Of a DNA stretch of 64,000 nt, positions 1 to 9,507 are shown one piece after another (the stretch's first letter is position 1; every line of letters begins with the position of its first letter). This DNA comes from Actinomyces culturomici (GTDB taxonomy: Bacteria; Actinomycetota; Actinomycetes; Actinomycetales; Actinomycetaceae). A model generated the notes under the pieces. The model made no database searches and was not told the DNA's origin. It was given only the letters and a program-made list of their open reading frames with translations. The translations under genes and the position numbers were made by a program. Location of the stretch: positions 269,676 through 333,675 of the forward strand of contig NZ_LS991316.1 in the NCBI RefSeq assembly GCF_900499005.1, in the 5' to 3' direction.

Positions 1-143
1 GCGACAAGCTGCGGGTGAGAGTTCATTCCTTCGCTCCGTTCTCGTCGGCTGGCCGGACCGGCCTAGAATGGGAGGGGTCGGCATCGTCCGGCCAGCCGAC
101 GAGAACGGAGCGAAGGAATGAACTCTCACCCGCAGCTTGTCGC
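1..143. repeat. 58-bp perfect inverted repeat at the left edge
   Basis: Bases 1-58 are the exact reverse complement of 86-143, separated by a 27-bp spacer. The right arm holds the ribosome binding site and first codons of the phosphofructokinase gene, so the left arm carries a divergent copy of the same first eight codons (ATG at 26, reading left off the edge). The spacer contains a good -10 hexamer, TAGAAT (64-69). The arms may extend further left than can be seen. It is either a real inverted duplication or a fold-back artefact at a contig end. Confidence 0.93.
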
Positions 144-2400
144 GGACTCGGACTTCCGCATCGGCGTCCTCACTTCGGGCGGTGACGCCCAGGGCATGAA
201 CGCCGCGGTCCGCGCCGTCGTCCGCACCGCGCTCGCGGTCGGCGCGAGGCCCTACGCGGTCCTCGAGGGCTGGGCCGGCGCGGTCTCGGGCGGCGACGCC
301 ATCAAGGAGATGGGCTGGTCCGACGTCTCGAGCATCCTCGCCGAGGGCGGCACCGTCATCGGCACGGCGCGCTGCCCGGAGTTCCGCGACTACGAGGGCC
401 GCCACGCGGCCGCCCTCCACCTCCTCGAGCACGGCATCGACCGCCTCGTCGTCATCGGCGGAGACGGCTCCCTCTCCGGCACCGACGAATTCCGCTCCGA
501 GTGGGCCCAGCACGTGGCCGAACTCGTCGACGAGGGCGCCCTGGCCCCGGAGGAGGCCGCGAAGCACCCCGCCCTCATGGTCGTCGGCCTCGTGGGCTCC
601 ATCGACAACGACATGGTCGGCACCGACATGACGATCGGAGCCGACACCGCCCTCCACCGCATCGTCGACGCGATCGACCAGCTGACGAGCACCGCCGCCT
701 CCCACCAGCGGACCTTCGTCGTCGAGGTCATGGGCCGCCACTGCGGCTACCTCCCCCTCATGGCCGCGGTCGCCGGCGGCGCCGACTACGTCTTCACCCC
801 CGAGGACCCCGCCGGACCGGGCTGGGAGGACGATCTCGCCGAGCACCTGCGCCTCGGTCGGGAGGCCGGTCGCCGCGAGTCGATCGTCCTCGTCGCCGAG
901 GGCGCGACCGACCGCGAGGGCAACCTCCTCACCACCCAGCACATCGCCGACACGATCACCGAGCGGACCGGCGAGGACGCGCGCGTCACGATCCTCGGGC
1001 ACGTCCAGCGCGGCGGATCGCCCTCGGCCTACGACCGCTGGATGTCGACGCTCCTCGGCTACGCGGCCGTCCAGGAGATCCTCGCCGCCGGCCCCGACGA
1101 CGTCCCCCACATCCTCGGCGTCCGCCACAACCGCGTCACCCGCGTCCCCCTCATGAAGGCCGTGAAGGACACGCGCGCCGTCAAGGACCTCATTAAGGCC
1201 GGCGACTTCGAGGGCGCCCAGGCCTCGCGCGGCGTCTCCTTCGCGACGATGGTGACGATCAACGAGATCCTCTCGACGCCCCCGCAGCTCACCCCCGAGC
1301 CCACCGGGACGCCTCGGCGCATCGGCATCCTCCACGCCGGCGGCCTCGCGCCCGGCATGAACACCGCGGCCCGCGCCGCCGTCCGCCTCGGCATCGCCCG
1401 CGGCTGGACGATGCTCGGCGTGCGCGGCTCGTGGAAGGGCCTCGCCGACAACGACGTCGAGGAGCTCACCTGGTCCGACGTCGAGGGCTGGGCCTTCAAG
1501 GGAGGCGCCGAGCTCGGCACCCGCCGCGAGGTCCCCGAGGTCGAGCAGTACTACGCGCTCGGTCGCGCGATCGAGCGCAACGAGTTCGACGCCCTCCTCG
1601 TCATCGGCGGACTCAACGCCTACCTCGCCGTCAAGGCGATGATGGACGAGCGAGACCGCTACCCGGCGTTCCGGATCCCGATCGTCCTCGTCCCGGCCTC
1701 GATCGACAACAACCTCCCCGGCTCCGAGCTCTCGATCGGCGCCGACACGGCGATCAACAACGCGACGTGGGCCCTCGACCGCATCAAGGAGTCCGCGGCC
1801 GCGACCAAGCGCTGCTTCGTCGCCGAGCTCATGGGCCGTCGCTGCGGCTACCTCACCCTCATGTCCTCCCTCGCCTCCGGCGCCGAGTACGCGTACCTCA
1901 ACGAGGACGCCGTCGACCTCGAGACGATCTCGAAGGACTCGCAGCGCATGGTCGAGAGCTTCAAGGACGGGCGCCGCCTCTTCCTCGTCCTCGTCAACGA
2001 AGCCGTCTCCCGCTTCTACGACCGCGAATTCCTCGCCTCCGTCTACGAGGCCGAATCCGACGGCGCCTACGACGTCCGCAACTCCGCCCTCGGACACCTC
2101 CAGCAGGGCGGCGCGCCGAGCCCCTTCGACCGCCTCCTCGCGACGCGACTCGCGAACCGGGCGCTCGAGCACGTCCAGAACCAGTTCACCCGCGGCGAGG
2201 CCGAGGGCGTCTACATCGGCCAGGTCGGGAACCGGATCGAGGCCCGCCTCGTGAAGAACATGTTCGACGACCTCGACATCGTCAACCGGCGCCCCTTCCA
2301 CCAGTGGTGGCGCGAACTCACCCCCATCCAGCGGATCGTGTCGATGAAGGACGCCGACACCCCCGCCCTGGCGATCACCATCGCCGACCCCGAAGCCTGA
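118..2400 (+). CDS. pfkA: Two-domain 6-phosphofructokinase (tandem PFK fusion)
   Basis: Phosphorylates fructose-6-phosphate to fructose-1,6-bisphosphate in cytoplasmic glycolysis. At 760 aa it is twice the usual bacterial length and holds two PFK domains. The N-terminal half keeps every catalytic landmark: GGDAQGMN (21-28), GGDGS (114-118), GSIDND (160-165) and QRGG (297-300). The C-terminal half (about 400-740) has degenerate versions: GGLAPGMN (408-415), GGLNA (497-501), SIDNN (528-532) and QQGG (662-665), so it has lost the Mg-binding Asp and a sugar-phosphate Arg and is probably regulatory. This is the plan of eukaryotic PFK. GGAG at 107-110 lies 7 nt before the ATG. pgi follows 31 bp downstream, probably in the same operon. 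Confidence 0.93.
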   Translation: MNSHPQLVADSDFRIGVLTSGGDAQGMNAAVRAVVRTALAVGARPYAVLEGWAGAVSGGDAIKEMGWSDVSSILAEGGTVIGTARCPEFRDYEGRHAAALHLLEHGIDRLVVIGGDGSLSGTDEFRSEWAQHVAELVDEGALAPEEAAKHPALMVVGLVGSIDNDMVGTDMTIGADTALHRIVDAIDQLTSTAASHQRTFVVEVMGRHCGYLPLMAAVAGGADYVFTPEDPAGPGWEDDLAEHLRLGREAGRRESIVLVAEGATDREGNLLTTQHIADTITERTGEDARVTILGHVQRGGSPSAYDRWMSTLLGYAAVQEILAAGPDDVPHILGVRHNRVTRVPLMKAVKDTRAVKDLIKAGDFEGAQASRGVSFATMVTINEILSTPPQLTPEPTGTPRRIGILHAGGLAPGMNTAARAAVRLGIARGWTMLGVRGSWKGLADNDVEELTWSDVEGWAFKGGAELGTRREVPEVEQYYALGRAIERNEFDALLVIGGLNAYLAVKAMMDERDRYPAFRIPIVLVPASIDNNLPGSELSIGADTAINNATWALDRIKESAAATKRCFVAELMGRRCGYLTLMSSLASGAEYAYLNEDAVDLETISKDSQRMVESFKDGRRLFLVLVNEAVSRFYDREFLASVYEAESDGAYDVRNSALGHLQQGGAPSPFDRLLATRLANRALEHVQNQFTRGEAEGVYIGQVGNRIEARLVKNMFDDLDIVNRRPFHQWWRELTPIQRIVSMKDADTPALAITIADPEA

Positions 2401-2431
2401 GATCGAAGCGAACGACAACACAGGAGAACCC

Positions 2432-4108
2432 ATGACCGACATCCCGGCCGTCGACCCGACGATGACCCCCGCCTGGGAGGCGCTCGACGCCCGCGCCGAC
2501 GCCTTCGACCCGGACCTGCGGGCCTGGTTCGCCGCCGACCCGAACCGCGCCGCGACCTGGACCCGTGAAGCCGCCGACCTGCGCGTCGACCTCTCGAAGA
2601 ACCTCGTCGACGCGGGCGTCCTCGCCGACCTCCTCGCCCTCGCCGAGCAGACCGGCGTCCTCGAGCTGCGCGACCGCATGTACGCCGGCGAGCACATCAA
2701 CGTCACCGAGGACCGCGCCGTCCTCCACACGGCGCTGCGCCGCCCGGCCGAGGACGAGCTCGTCGTCGACGGCCAGGACGCGATCGCCGACGTCCACGAG
2801 GTCCTCGCGAAGGTCTACGACTTCGCCGACCGCGTCCGCTCGGGCGAGTGGACCGGCATCACCGGCAAGCCCGTCGAGACGGTCGTCAACGTCGGCATCG
2901 GCGGCTCCGACCTCGGCCCCGTCATGGCGTACGAGGCGCTCAAGCCCTTCGTCCGGGCGGGACTCGAGTGCCGCTTCATCTCGAACATCGATCCGACCGA
3001 CGCCGGTGAGACGACGAAGGACCTCGACCCGGAGACGACCCTCGTCATCGTCGCGTCGAAGACCTTCACGACCCTCGAGACGATCACGAACGCGAAGGTC
3101 GTGCGCGACTGGTTCCTCACGGCGCTGCGCGAGCGCGGCCTCGCGACCGACGAGGCGGGGGAGAAGGAGGCGATCGCCAAGCACTTCGTCGCGGTCTCCA
3201 CCGCCCTCGACAAGGTCGCCGAGTTCGGCATCGACCCGGACAACGCCTTCGGCTTCTGGTCCTGGGTCGGCGGCCGCTACTCCGTCGACTCCGCGGTCGG
3301 CACCTCGCTCGCGATCGCGATCGGCCCGGACGGCTTCGAGGAGTTCCTCTCCGGCTTCCACGCCATGGACGAGCACTTCGCCACCGCGGCCCCCGCCGAG
3401 AACGTCCCGCTCCTCATGGGCCTCCTCAACGTCTGGTACTCGAACTTCCTCGGCGCCGACACGCACGCGGTCCTCCCGTACTCCCAGTACCTCCACCGCT
3501 TCCCCGCCTACCTCCAGCAGCTGACGATGGAGTCGAACGGCAAGTCGGTGCGCCGCGACGGGGCGCCGGTCACCTACGAGACCGGCGAGGTCTTCTGGGG
3601 CGAGCCCGGAACGAACGGCCAGCACGCCTTCTACCAGCTCATCCACCAGGGCACCCGCATGGTCCCCGCCGACTTCATCGCCTTCGCCAACCCGGCGTGG
3701 CCGCTGAAGGACGGCGAGGCCGACATGCACGAGCTGTTCCTCTCGAACTTCCTCGCCCAGACGAAGGCTCTCGCCTTCGGCAAGACCTCCGACGAGGTCC
3801 GCGCCGAGGGGACCCCCGAGGCGATCATCCCGGCCCGCGTCTTCACCGGCAACCGTCCGACGACGTCGATCATGGCCGCCTCGCTCACCCCGCGCGTCCT
3901 CGGCGAGCTCATCGCCCTCTACGAGCACATCACCTTCGTCCAGGGCGCCGTCTGGGGCATCGACTCCTTCGACCAGTGGGGCGTCGAGCTCGGCAAGGTC
4001 CTCGCCAAGCAGATCCTCCCGGCGATCACGGGGGACGAGGCCGCCCTCGAGGCGCAGGACTCCTCGACCCGCGCGCTCATCGAGTACTACCGCGCCAACC
4101 GCGCCTGA
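2432..4108 (+). CDS. pgi: Glucose-6-phosphate isomerase
   Basis: Interconverts glucose-6-phosphate and fructose-6-phosphate, supplying the substrate of the PFK encoded just upstream. The 558-aa length is normal for the family. Visible family motifs are [10 protein letters not shown] near residue 152, the signature [11 protein letters not shown] and [16 protein letters not shown]. An AGGAG stands 6 nt before the ATG. A strong hairpin (4115-4142) follows the stop, so pfk-pgi looks like a two-gene glycolytic unit. Confidence 0.97.
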   Translation: MTDIPAVDPTMTPAWEALDARADAFDPDLRAWFAADPNRAATWTREAADLRVDLSKNLVDAGVLADLLALAEQTGVLELRDRMYAGEHINVTEDRAVLHTALRRPAEDELVVDGQDAIADVHEVLAKVYDFADRVRSGEWTGITGKPVETVVNVGIGGSDLGPVMAYEALKPFVRAGLECRFISNIDPTDAGETTKDLDPETTLVIVASKTFTTLETITNAKVVRDWFLTALRERGLATDEAGEKEAIAKHFVAVSTALDKVAEFGIDPDNAFGFWSWVGGRYSVDSAVGTSLAIAIGPDGFEEFLSGFHAMDEHFATAAPAENVPLLMGLLNVWYSNFLGADTHAVLPYSQYLHRFPAYLQQLTMESNGKSVRRDGAPVTYETGEVFWGEPGTNGQHAFYQLIHQGTRMVPADFIAFANPAWPLKDGEADMHELFLSNFLAQTKALAFGKTSDEVRAEGTPEAIIPARVFTGNRPTTSIMAASLTPRVLGELIALYEHITFVQGAVWGIDSFDQWGVELGKVLAKQILPAITGDEAALEAQDSSTRALIEYYRANRA

Positions 4109-4114
4109 GCGATT

Positions 4115-4142
4115 GCGGGGGCGGCCTCCCGGCCGCCCCCGC
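4115..4142. terminator. Terminator hairpin after pgi
   Basis: Perfect 12-bp GC stem (4115-4126 with 4131-4142) and a TCCC loop, 6 bp after the pgi stop codon. No U-tract follows, as is common in high-GC actinobacteria. Confidence 0.8.
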
Positions 4143-4168
4143 GACTCGGATTCGGCGCTCGACGCACG

Positions 4169-4202
4169 AGGAGGGGCGAACCGGAATCGGTTCGCCCCTC
4201 CT
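4169..4202. terminator. Terminator hairpin between pgi and ppk2
   Basis: Perfect 15-bp stem (4169-4183 with 4188-4202) with a GAAT loop. It lies 31 bp beyond the 3' end of the minus-strand PPK2 gene and can serve both convergent units; read from the minus strand it belongs to ppk2. Confidence 0.8.
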
Positions 4203-4232
4203 TCGCGCTTCCGGGGCCGCGCCCCGTCCTCG

Positions 4233-5402
4233 TCAGTCCGCGCGCGCGGGCGCGTCGACCGGGCCGAGCGCGTTGACGGCGATCGTCTCGGCCGGGGACT
4301 CGGGCGTGGGAGCGGTCCTCTCGTGGCGGAAGGCGGCGAGAGCCTCGGGCTCCGTCTGACGGGCGAGCCGCTCCTTGGCGGCCTCGACGTCGAAGTCGGC
4401 GGCCGGCCACTGTGGATCGATGTCCTCGAGCGTGCGGACGACGAGTTCCTGGACCGCGAGACGCGCGTACCACTTGTGGTCCGCGGGCACGACGTACCAG
4501 GGCGCGACCCGCGTCGAGGTGCGGCGGACGACCTCGGAGTAGGCCTCCTGATAGGACGCCCAGTCGTCGCGCGTATCGAGGTCGCCGAGCGAGAACTTCC
4601 AGTGCTTGTCCGGGCGGTCGAGGCGCTCGCGCAGGCGATCGCCCTGCTCCTCGTAGGAGACGACGAGGCAGACCTTGACGATCCGGATGCCCGCGCGGAT
4701 CGCCTCGAGCTCCATCTCGTAGATGTCGTGGTAGCGGCGGTTGAGCTCGTCCTCTTCCGCGGCGAACTCGGAGGGGCGGCCCGTCAGGCGCTGCGCGGTC
4801 GGCACGAGGAGATCCTCGTAGTGCGAGCGGTCGAAGACGCCGATCATGCCGGGCTTGGGGAGGCGCGGTGCGACGCGCCAGAGGAAGTCGTGCGCGCGCT
4901 CCTCCTCCGTCGGCGCCTTGAAGGCCGTCAGCACGATGCCCTGCGGGTCGACCTGGCCGACGACGTGGCGGACGATCCCGCCCTTGCCCGCGGTGTCGAG
5001 CCCCTGGAGGACGAGGAGGACCGCGTCCTTCGCGCCCTCCTTCGAGGCGGCGTACAGGCGCTCCTGAAGCTCGGAGAAGTCGAGGGTGCGCTTCTCGAGG
5101 GCCTTGACGGCCTCGTCCTCGTCCCCGTCCCAGCCGGGAGTCGAATCGCGGACGAAGTCGGTCAGGGAGAAGTCGGGGCCGACGGCGAGCGCCTCTCGCG
5201 GATCGGTCTCCCACTCCTTCGCGGGGCCGTCGAGGTAGGCGAGATCCGCCTTCCTCTCCTTCGCGGCCCGCTTCGCCTCGTCCTTCTTCTTCGAACGGGC
5301 GTCCTTCGCGATCGCCTTCGAGCGCTCGACCGCCTTCTTGCGGGCCTTCTCCTCGGCCTTCGCCTTCTTCGCTTCCTTCTTCGCATCCTTCTTGGCGCCC
5401 AT
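4233..5402 (-). CDS. ppk2: Polyphosphate kinase 2 family protein
   Basis: Predicted PPK2-type enzyme transferring phosphate between polyphosphate and nucleotides. The core shows a Walker A loop, GLDTAGKGG, and the PPK2 Walker B block FDRSHYEDLLVP. The first ~55 residues are a Lys/Ala-rich, highly charged extension that is probably disordered. I chose the ATG at 5402 because GGAGGG sits about 6 nt upstream; an in-frame ATG 24 codons earlier lacks this support. The 389-aa product has one PPK2 domain. Whether it favours AMP, ADP or GDP cannot be read from the sequence. It is convergent with pgi and alone in its unit. Confidence 0.9.
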   Translation of the reverse strand: MGAKKDAKKEAKKAKAEEKARKKAVERSKAIAKDARSKKKDEAKRAAKERKADLAYLDGPAKEWETDPREALAVGPDFSLTDFVRDSTPGWDGDEDEAVKALEKRTLDFSELQERLYAASKEGAKDAVLLVLQGLDTAGKGGIVRHVVGQVDPQGIVLTAFKAPTEEERAHDFLWRVAPRLPKPGMIGVFDRSHYEDLLVPTAQRLTGRPSEFAAEEDELNRRYHDIYEMELEAIRAGIRIVKVCLVVSYEEQGDRLRERLDRPDKHWKFSLGDLDTRDDWASYQEAYSEVVRRTSTRVAPWYVVPADHKWYARLAVQELVVRTLEDIDPQWPAADFDVEAAKERLARQTEPEALAAFRHERTAPTPESPAETIAVNALGPVDAPARAD

Positions 5403-5554
5403 GTCGTCCCTCCGATCCCCGGCTCGGGCACGCGCCCGAGGACGCGCGGAATCCCGTCCGACGCGCGGGTTCAACTCTATTCATGGCCCAGATCACGCGC
5501 AGCACCAATGAGCATTTGGGACGGCAGACCCTACACCCGCGCCGTCGCGACGCC

Positions 5555-5593
5555 TAGTCTGGTGCCATGAGTGCGCGGCCCGGCCGCCACTAG
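5555..5593 (+). promoter_or_regulatory. mdh promoter with a leaderless 8-codon upstream ORF
   Basis: TAGTCT (5555-5560) is a good -10 hexamer. Exactly 6 nt later an ATG (5567) opens a tiny ORF, MSARPGRH, ending at 5593, 48 nt before the mdh start. The spacing matches the leaderless genes elsewhere in the window, so the mdh mRNA probably begins with this uORF. Its function is unknown; it could be an attenuating leader peptide. Confidence 0.45.
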
Positions 5594-5626
5594 TCGACGT
5601 CGACATCCGGCGTCGTCCACGAATAG

Positions 5627-6631
<1,005 letters not shown>

Positions 6632-6654
6632 GTCGCTGAGACTCAGCGCCGAAT

Positions 6655-6690
6655 AAGCGGCCGCGGACCCTAACGGGTTCGCGGCCGCTT
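6655..6690 (+). terminator. Terminator after mdh
   Basis: An 11-bp perfect stem (6655-6665 with 6680-6690) extends through five more pairs around a TAAC loop, about 16 bp in all, 23 bp past the mdh stop. Confidence 0.8.
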
Positions 6691-6874
6691 CGTCGTCTAT
6701 CGGGCCCGCACTTTTGTTGGGGGCGCGCCAGGTCCAGCATTCGAGCCGGTGGGAGGGCCCTCGCACCTGGGTGCAGAGCCTTCGCAGCAGGGGCCCGGGC
6801 GGGCACGATGAGACCGTTCAACCCATCGGGCGCGGCGCTCGTGCCGCTCCCGGAACTGCAGCGAGGAGGCAACA

Positions 6875-7354
6875 GTGGGTCTGAGGATCGTCGTGGCCGC
6901 CGATTCGGCCGGCGTCGACTACAAGGAAGTTCTCAAGAAGGATCTCGAAGAGGATCCCCGCGTCGACGAGGTCATCGACGTCGGCCTCGCCCCCGGCGAG
7001 GACGTCGACTACCCGCACGTCGCCGTCAAGGGCGCGCGCCTCATCGCCGAGGGGAAGGCCGACCGCGGCCTCTTCGTCTGCGGCACCGGAATGGGCGTCG
7101 CGATGGCCGCGAACAAGGTCCCCGGCATCCGCGCCTCGGTCGCGCACGACTCCTTCTCCGTCGAGCGCCTCGTGCTCTCGAACAACGCGCAGGTCCTCAC
7201 CTTCGGGCAGCGCGTCATCGGCCTTCAGCTGGCCCGCCGCCTCGCCAAGGAGTGGCTCGGCTACACCTTCGACCCGAACTCCTCGTCCGCGCCCAAGGTC
7301 GCGGCCCTCGAGGCGTACGACGAGAACCCGGACTACGAGCCCACGGGCTGCTGA
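6875..7354 (+). CDS. RpiB/LacAB-family sugar-phosphate isomerase
   Basis: First gene of a six-gene catabolic operon. The fold is that of ribose-5-phosphate isomerase B, with the conserved CGTGMGVAMAANKVPG block carrying the catalytic Cys. Where classical RpiB has HNDANVL with a ring-opening His, this protein reads SNNAQVL, so that His is replaced by Ser. Loss of the His suggests a substrate other than ribose-5-phosphate, for example a tetrulose or open-chain ketose phosphate; this is inference. It starts at GTG with GGAGG 6 nt upstream. A T-rich patch at 6711-6720, unusual here, is a possible operator. The 159-aa length is typical. Confidence 0.85.
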   Translation: MGLRIVVAADSAGVDYKEVLKKDLEEDPRVDEVIDVGLAPGEDVDYPHVAVKGARLIAEGKADRGLFVCGTGMGVAMAANKVPGIRASVAHDSFSVERLVLSNNAQVLTFGQRVIGLQLARRLAKEWLGYTFDPNSSSAPKVAALEAYDENPDYEPTGC

Positions 7355-7366
7355 GTCCCCCAGAAC

Positions 7367-7404
7367 TCGGGGGCCGCTCGAATGCGAGCACGAGCGGCCC
7401 CCGA
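7367..7404 (+). terminator. Hairpin after the RpiB-like gene
   Basis: Perfect 14-bp stem (7367-7380 with 7391-7404) and a 10-nt loop. Because the operon appears to continue, this may be a partial terminator or mRNA-stabilising hairpin that sets more expression of the isomerase than of the downstream genes. Confidence 0.65.
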
Positions 7405-7465
7405 AAGTCCTCCCGAGGACACCGCGCTCGCGAGAAGAATTCATCCCTTCAGGCCGACCGTCCCC

Positions 7466-7482
7466 ATCGACGAGGGCGGGGC
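7466..7482 (+). repeat. Dispersed intergenic motif ATCGACGAGGNCGGGGC
   Basis: Exact copy of a 17-bp motif found in many intergenic gaps of this window. Exact copies are also at 13782-13798, 21226-21242 (-), 30876-30892 (-), 39060-39076, 39794-39810 (-) and 44148-44164 (-). Near copies are at 10974-10990, 33211-33228, 52610-52626 and 54116-54132. Some sit in one arm of a hairpin, others stand alone. Confidence 0.85.
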
Positions 7483-7503
7483 CCCTCTTCAAGGACGAAG
7501 ACA

Positions 7504-8466
7504 ATGACACCTGATGCAGTATTCACCTTCGCGTCGAATTTCGACCTCTTCTGGCTGCTCCTCGCCGCCGCCGGCGGCGTGTTCGGAACGATGATCGGCG
7601 CGAACTACGCATTCTCCTTCACGGGCGTGACGATCCTCCTCGGATTCGGCGTCGCCGCCGCCACCGGCAACACGATGGTCCTCGACTACGTCGCCTTCGG
7701 CCCGGCCTTCGGCCCGCATATCGCCTTCGCCGGCGGCGTCGCCGCCGCGGCCTACGCCGCGCGGAAGGGCTACCTCGCCTCGGGCGGCAAGGACGTCAAC
7801 AGCCCGCTCGCGGGCCTCGGCAAGCCGGACGTCCTGCTCGTCGGCGCGGCCTTCGGCATGGGCGGCTACATCTTCCAGCGCATCGTCACCCACATCCCGT
7901 GGTTCGGCACCCACACCGACACCGTCGCCTTCACCGTCATCACCTCGGGCGTCCTCGTCCGCATCATGTTCGGCCGCACCGGCGTCTTCCACGCGATCAC
8001 GAAGCCCGAGGGCACGACCCGCTGGCTCGACTGGCAGGAGACCCCCGGACAGCTCCTCACCGTGTCGGCCTTCGCCGGCCTCTTCGCCTCCGGCATCGCG
8101 ACCATGCTCGTCGGCTACATCGCCCCGCTCTCGAAGAACGGCGACGTCATCGTCGCGAACGCGCAGACCATCCCCTTCGCGATCTCGGCCCTCTGCATCT
8201 TCTTCGTCGCCGGCGGCCTGCGCTTCCCCGTCACCCACCACATGACGATCTCCGCCGGCCTCGCCGCCGTCATCACCTTCAACAACACCGGCTCCGGCCT
8301 CGCGGCGATCCTCGTCGGCACGATCTTCGGCGTCATCGCCGGCTTCGCCGGCGAATACGCCGCCCGGTGGACCTACGCCCACGGCGACACCCACATCGAT
8401 CCGCCGGCCGCCGTCATCTGGCTGATGAACACCCTGGCCGTCACGACCCTGGCGCTCACCGCCTGA
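7504..8466 (+). CDS. Uncharacterised polytopic membrane protein (putative permease)
   Basis: A 320-aa protein made almost entirely of hydrophobic, Gly/Ala-rich segments; I count roughly nine to ten membrane spans. I do not recognise a characterised transporter family. It starts FTFASNFDLFWLLLAAAGGV, and a His pair, FPVTHHMT, lies in a late membrane segment. AAGGA lies about 10 nt before the ATG. It sits between the isomerase and the HAD phosphatase, and no other transporter occurs in the operon, so it is the best local candidate for uptake of the operon's substrate. That role is inferred from context only. Confidence 0.7.
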   Translation: MTPDAVFTFASNFDLFWLLLAAAGGVFGTMIGANYAFSFTGVTILLGFGVAAATGNTMVLDYVAFGPAFGPHIAFAGGVAAAAYAARKGYLASGGKDVNSPLAGLGKPDVLLVGAAFGMGGYIFQRIVTHIPWFGTHTDTVAFTVITSGVLVRIMFGRTGVFHAITKPEGTTRWLDWQETPGQLLTVSAFAGLFASGIATMLVGYIAPLSKNGDVIVANAQTIPFAISALCIFFVAGGLRFPVTHHMTISAGLAAVITFNNTGSGLAAILVGTIFGVIAGFAGEYAARWTYAHGDTHIDPPAAVIWLMNTLAVTTLALTA

Positions 8467-8500
8467 GTCCACCGATACGAGAACCCGCAGGAGGAAGACC

Positions 8501-9376
8501 GTGACCGCCGTCGACACCGAGATGACCGCGTGGCCGGAGCGTTTGTATGACGCGTATGTGTTCGATATGGATGGGACGATCTATTTGGGTGATCATCTGC
8601 TTCCGGGTGCGAAGCGGTTGATTGAGGAGTTGCGGCGGCGCGGTATTCCTGTGCGGTTCTTGTCGAATAATCCGACGAAGGATCCTGGTCAGTACGTCGA
8701 GAAGTTGGGGATGCTGGGTTTGCCGACTCCTGTGGAGGAGATCGCGAATACGGTGGTGACGACGACTCGGTGGTTGTTGGAGAACAAGCCGGGGCAGACG
8801 GTGTTTCCGATTGCGGAGGAGCCGTTGAAGCGGGCGTTCGCGCGGGCGGGGATTCGGATGAGTGAGGATCCGTCTGAGATTGACGTGGTGGTGGCGTCGT
8901 ATGATCGGACGTTTGATTATCGGAAGTTGCAGATCGCGTTTGATGCGATTTGGTTTTATAAGCGCGCGGTGTTGATCGCGACGAATCCGGATCGTTTTTG
9001 TCCTTTTCCGGGTGGTCGGGGTGAGCCTGATTGTGCGGCGATTATTGCGGCGATTGAGGCGTGCACTGGTGCGCGGTGCGAGATGGTGGTGGGGAAGCCG
9101 GATCCGGTGATGTTGGGTGCGGCGTTGGGTGGTTTGGATGTGGATCCGGCGAACTGCGTGATGGTGGGGGATCGGATTATGACGGATATTCAGATGGCGG
9201 TGAATACGGGGATGTGTTCGGCGATGCCGTTGACGGGGGAGTCGACTCTTGCGGAGGCGGTGGCGTTGGATGCGGCGCATCGTCCGACGCATGTGGTGGA
9301 TCGTGTGGATCGGTTGATTCCGAAGGCGTTGTGGGACGAGATCGGGTGGACCGAGGACAACGACCCCATCAACTGA
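8501..9376 (+). CDS. HAD-family sugar phosphatase, NagD/AraL-like
   Basis: Predicted cytoplasmic phosphatase of the HAD superfamily, NagD branch. All four HAD motifs are present: DMDGT, SNN, GKPDP and GDRIMTD. Start GTG with AGGAGG about 7 nt upstream. Codon use is striking: from about 8540 to 9345 codons end mainly in G or T (TTG, GAT, GGT, AAT), while the first ~12 and last ~12 codons use the C-ending codons of the neighbours. This suggests a mosaic gene whose core was replaced by foreign DNA. In Bacillus subtilis the comparable araL lies next to araM, as here, where an AraM-like gene follows; a role in removing unwanted sugar phosphates is plausible. Confidence 0.85.
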   Translation: MTAVDTEMTAWPERLYDAYVFDMDGTIYLGDHLLPGAKRLIEELRRRGIPVRFLSNNPTKDPGQYVEKLGMLGLPTPVEEIANTVVTTTRWLLENKPGQTVFPIAEEPLKRAFARAGIRMSEDPSEIDVVVASYDRTFDYRKLQIAFDAIWFYKRAVLIATNPDRFCPFPGGRGEPDCAAIIAAIEACTGARCEMVVGKPDPVMLGAALGGLDVDPANCVMVGDRIMTDIQMAVNTGMCSAMPLTGESTLAEAVALDAAHRPTHVVDRVDRLIPKALWDEIGWTEDNDPIN

Positions 9377-9507
9377 AACCGCACGGCACCGCCCCGAGGG
9401 CCGTCACCCGAGGACGGCGCACGAACGAGGCCGGATCGACGGCGGTCCGGACGCAAGGCGCGAGCAGCAGGACACGGAAGTCAGCAGGACACCGGAAGGA
9501 ACAGGAC

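Noticed and set aside
8456..9292. Minus-strand gene of 278 codons opposite the HAD gene
   Set aside because: It is Arg/His-rich low-complexity sequence created by the unusual G/T-ending codons of the sense gene, which has all HAD motifs.
9464..9500. Short direct repeat AGCAGGACAC before the AraM-like gene
   Set aside because: Only two imperfect copies in a low-complexity leader; no supporting structure.
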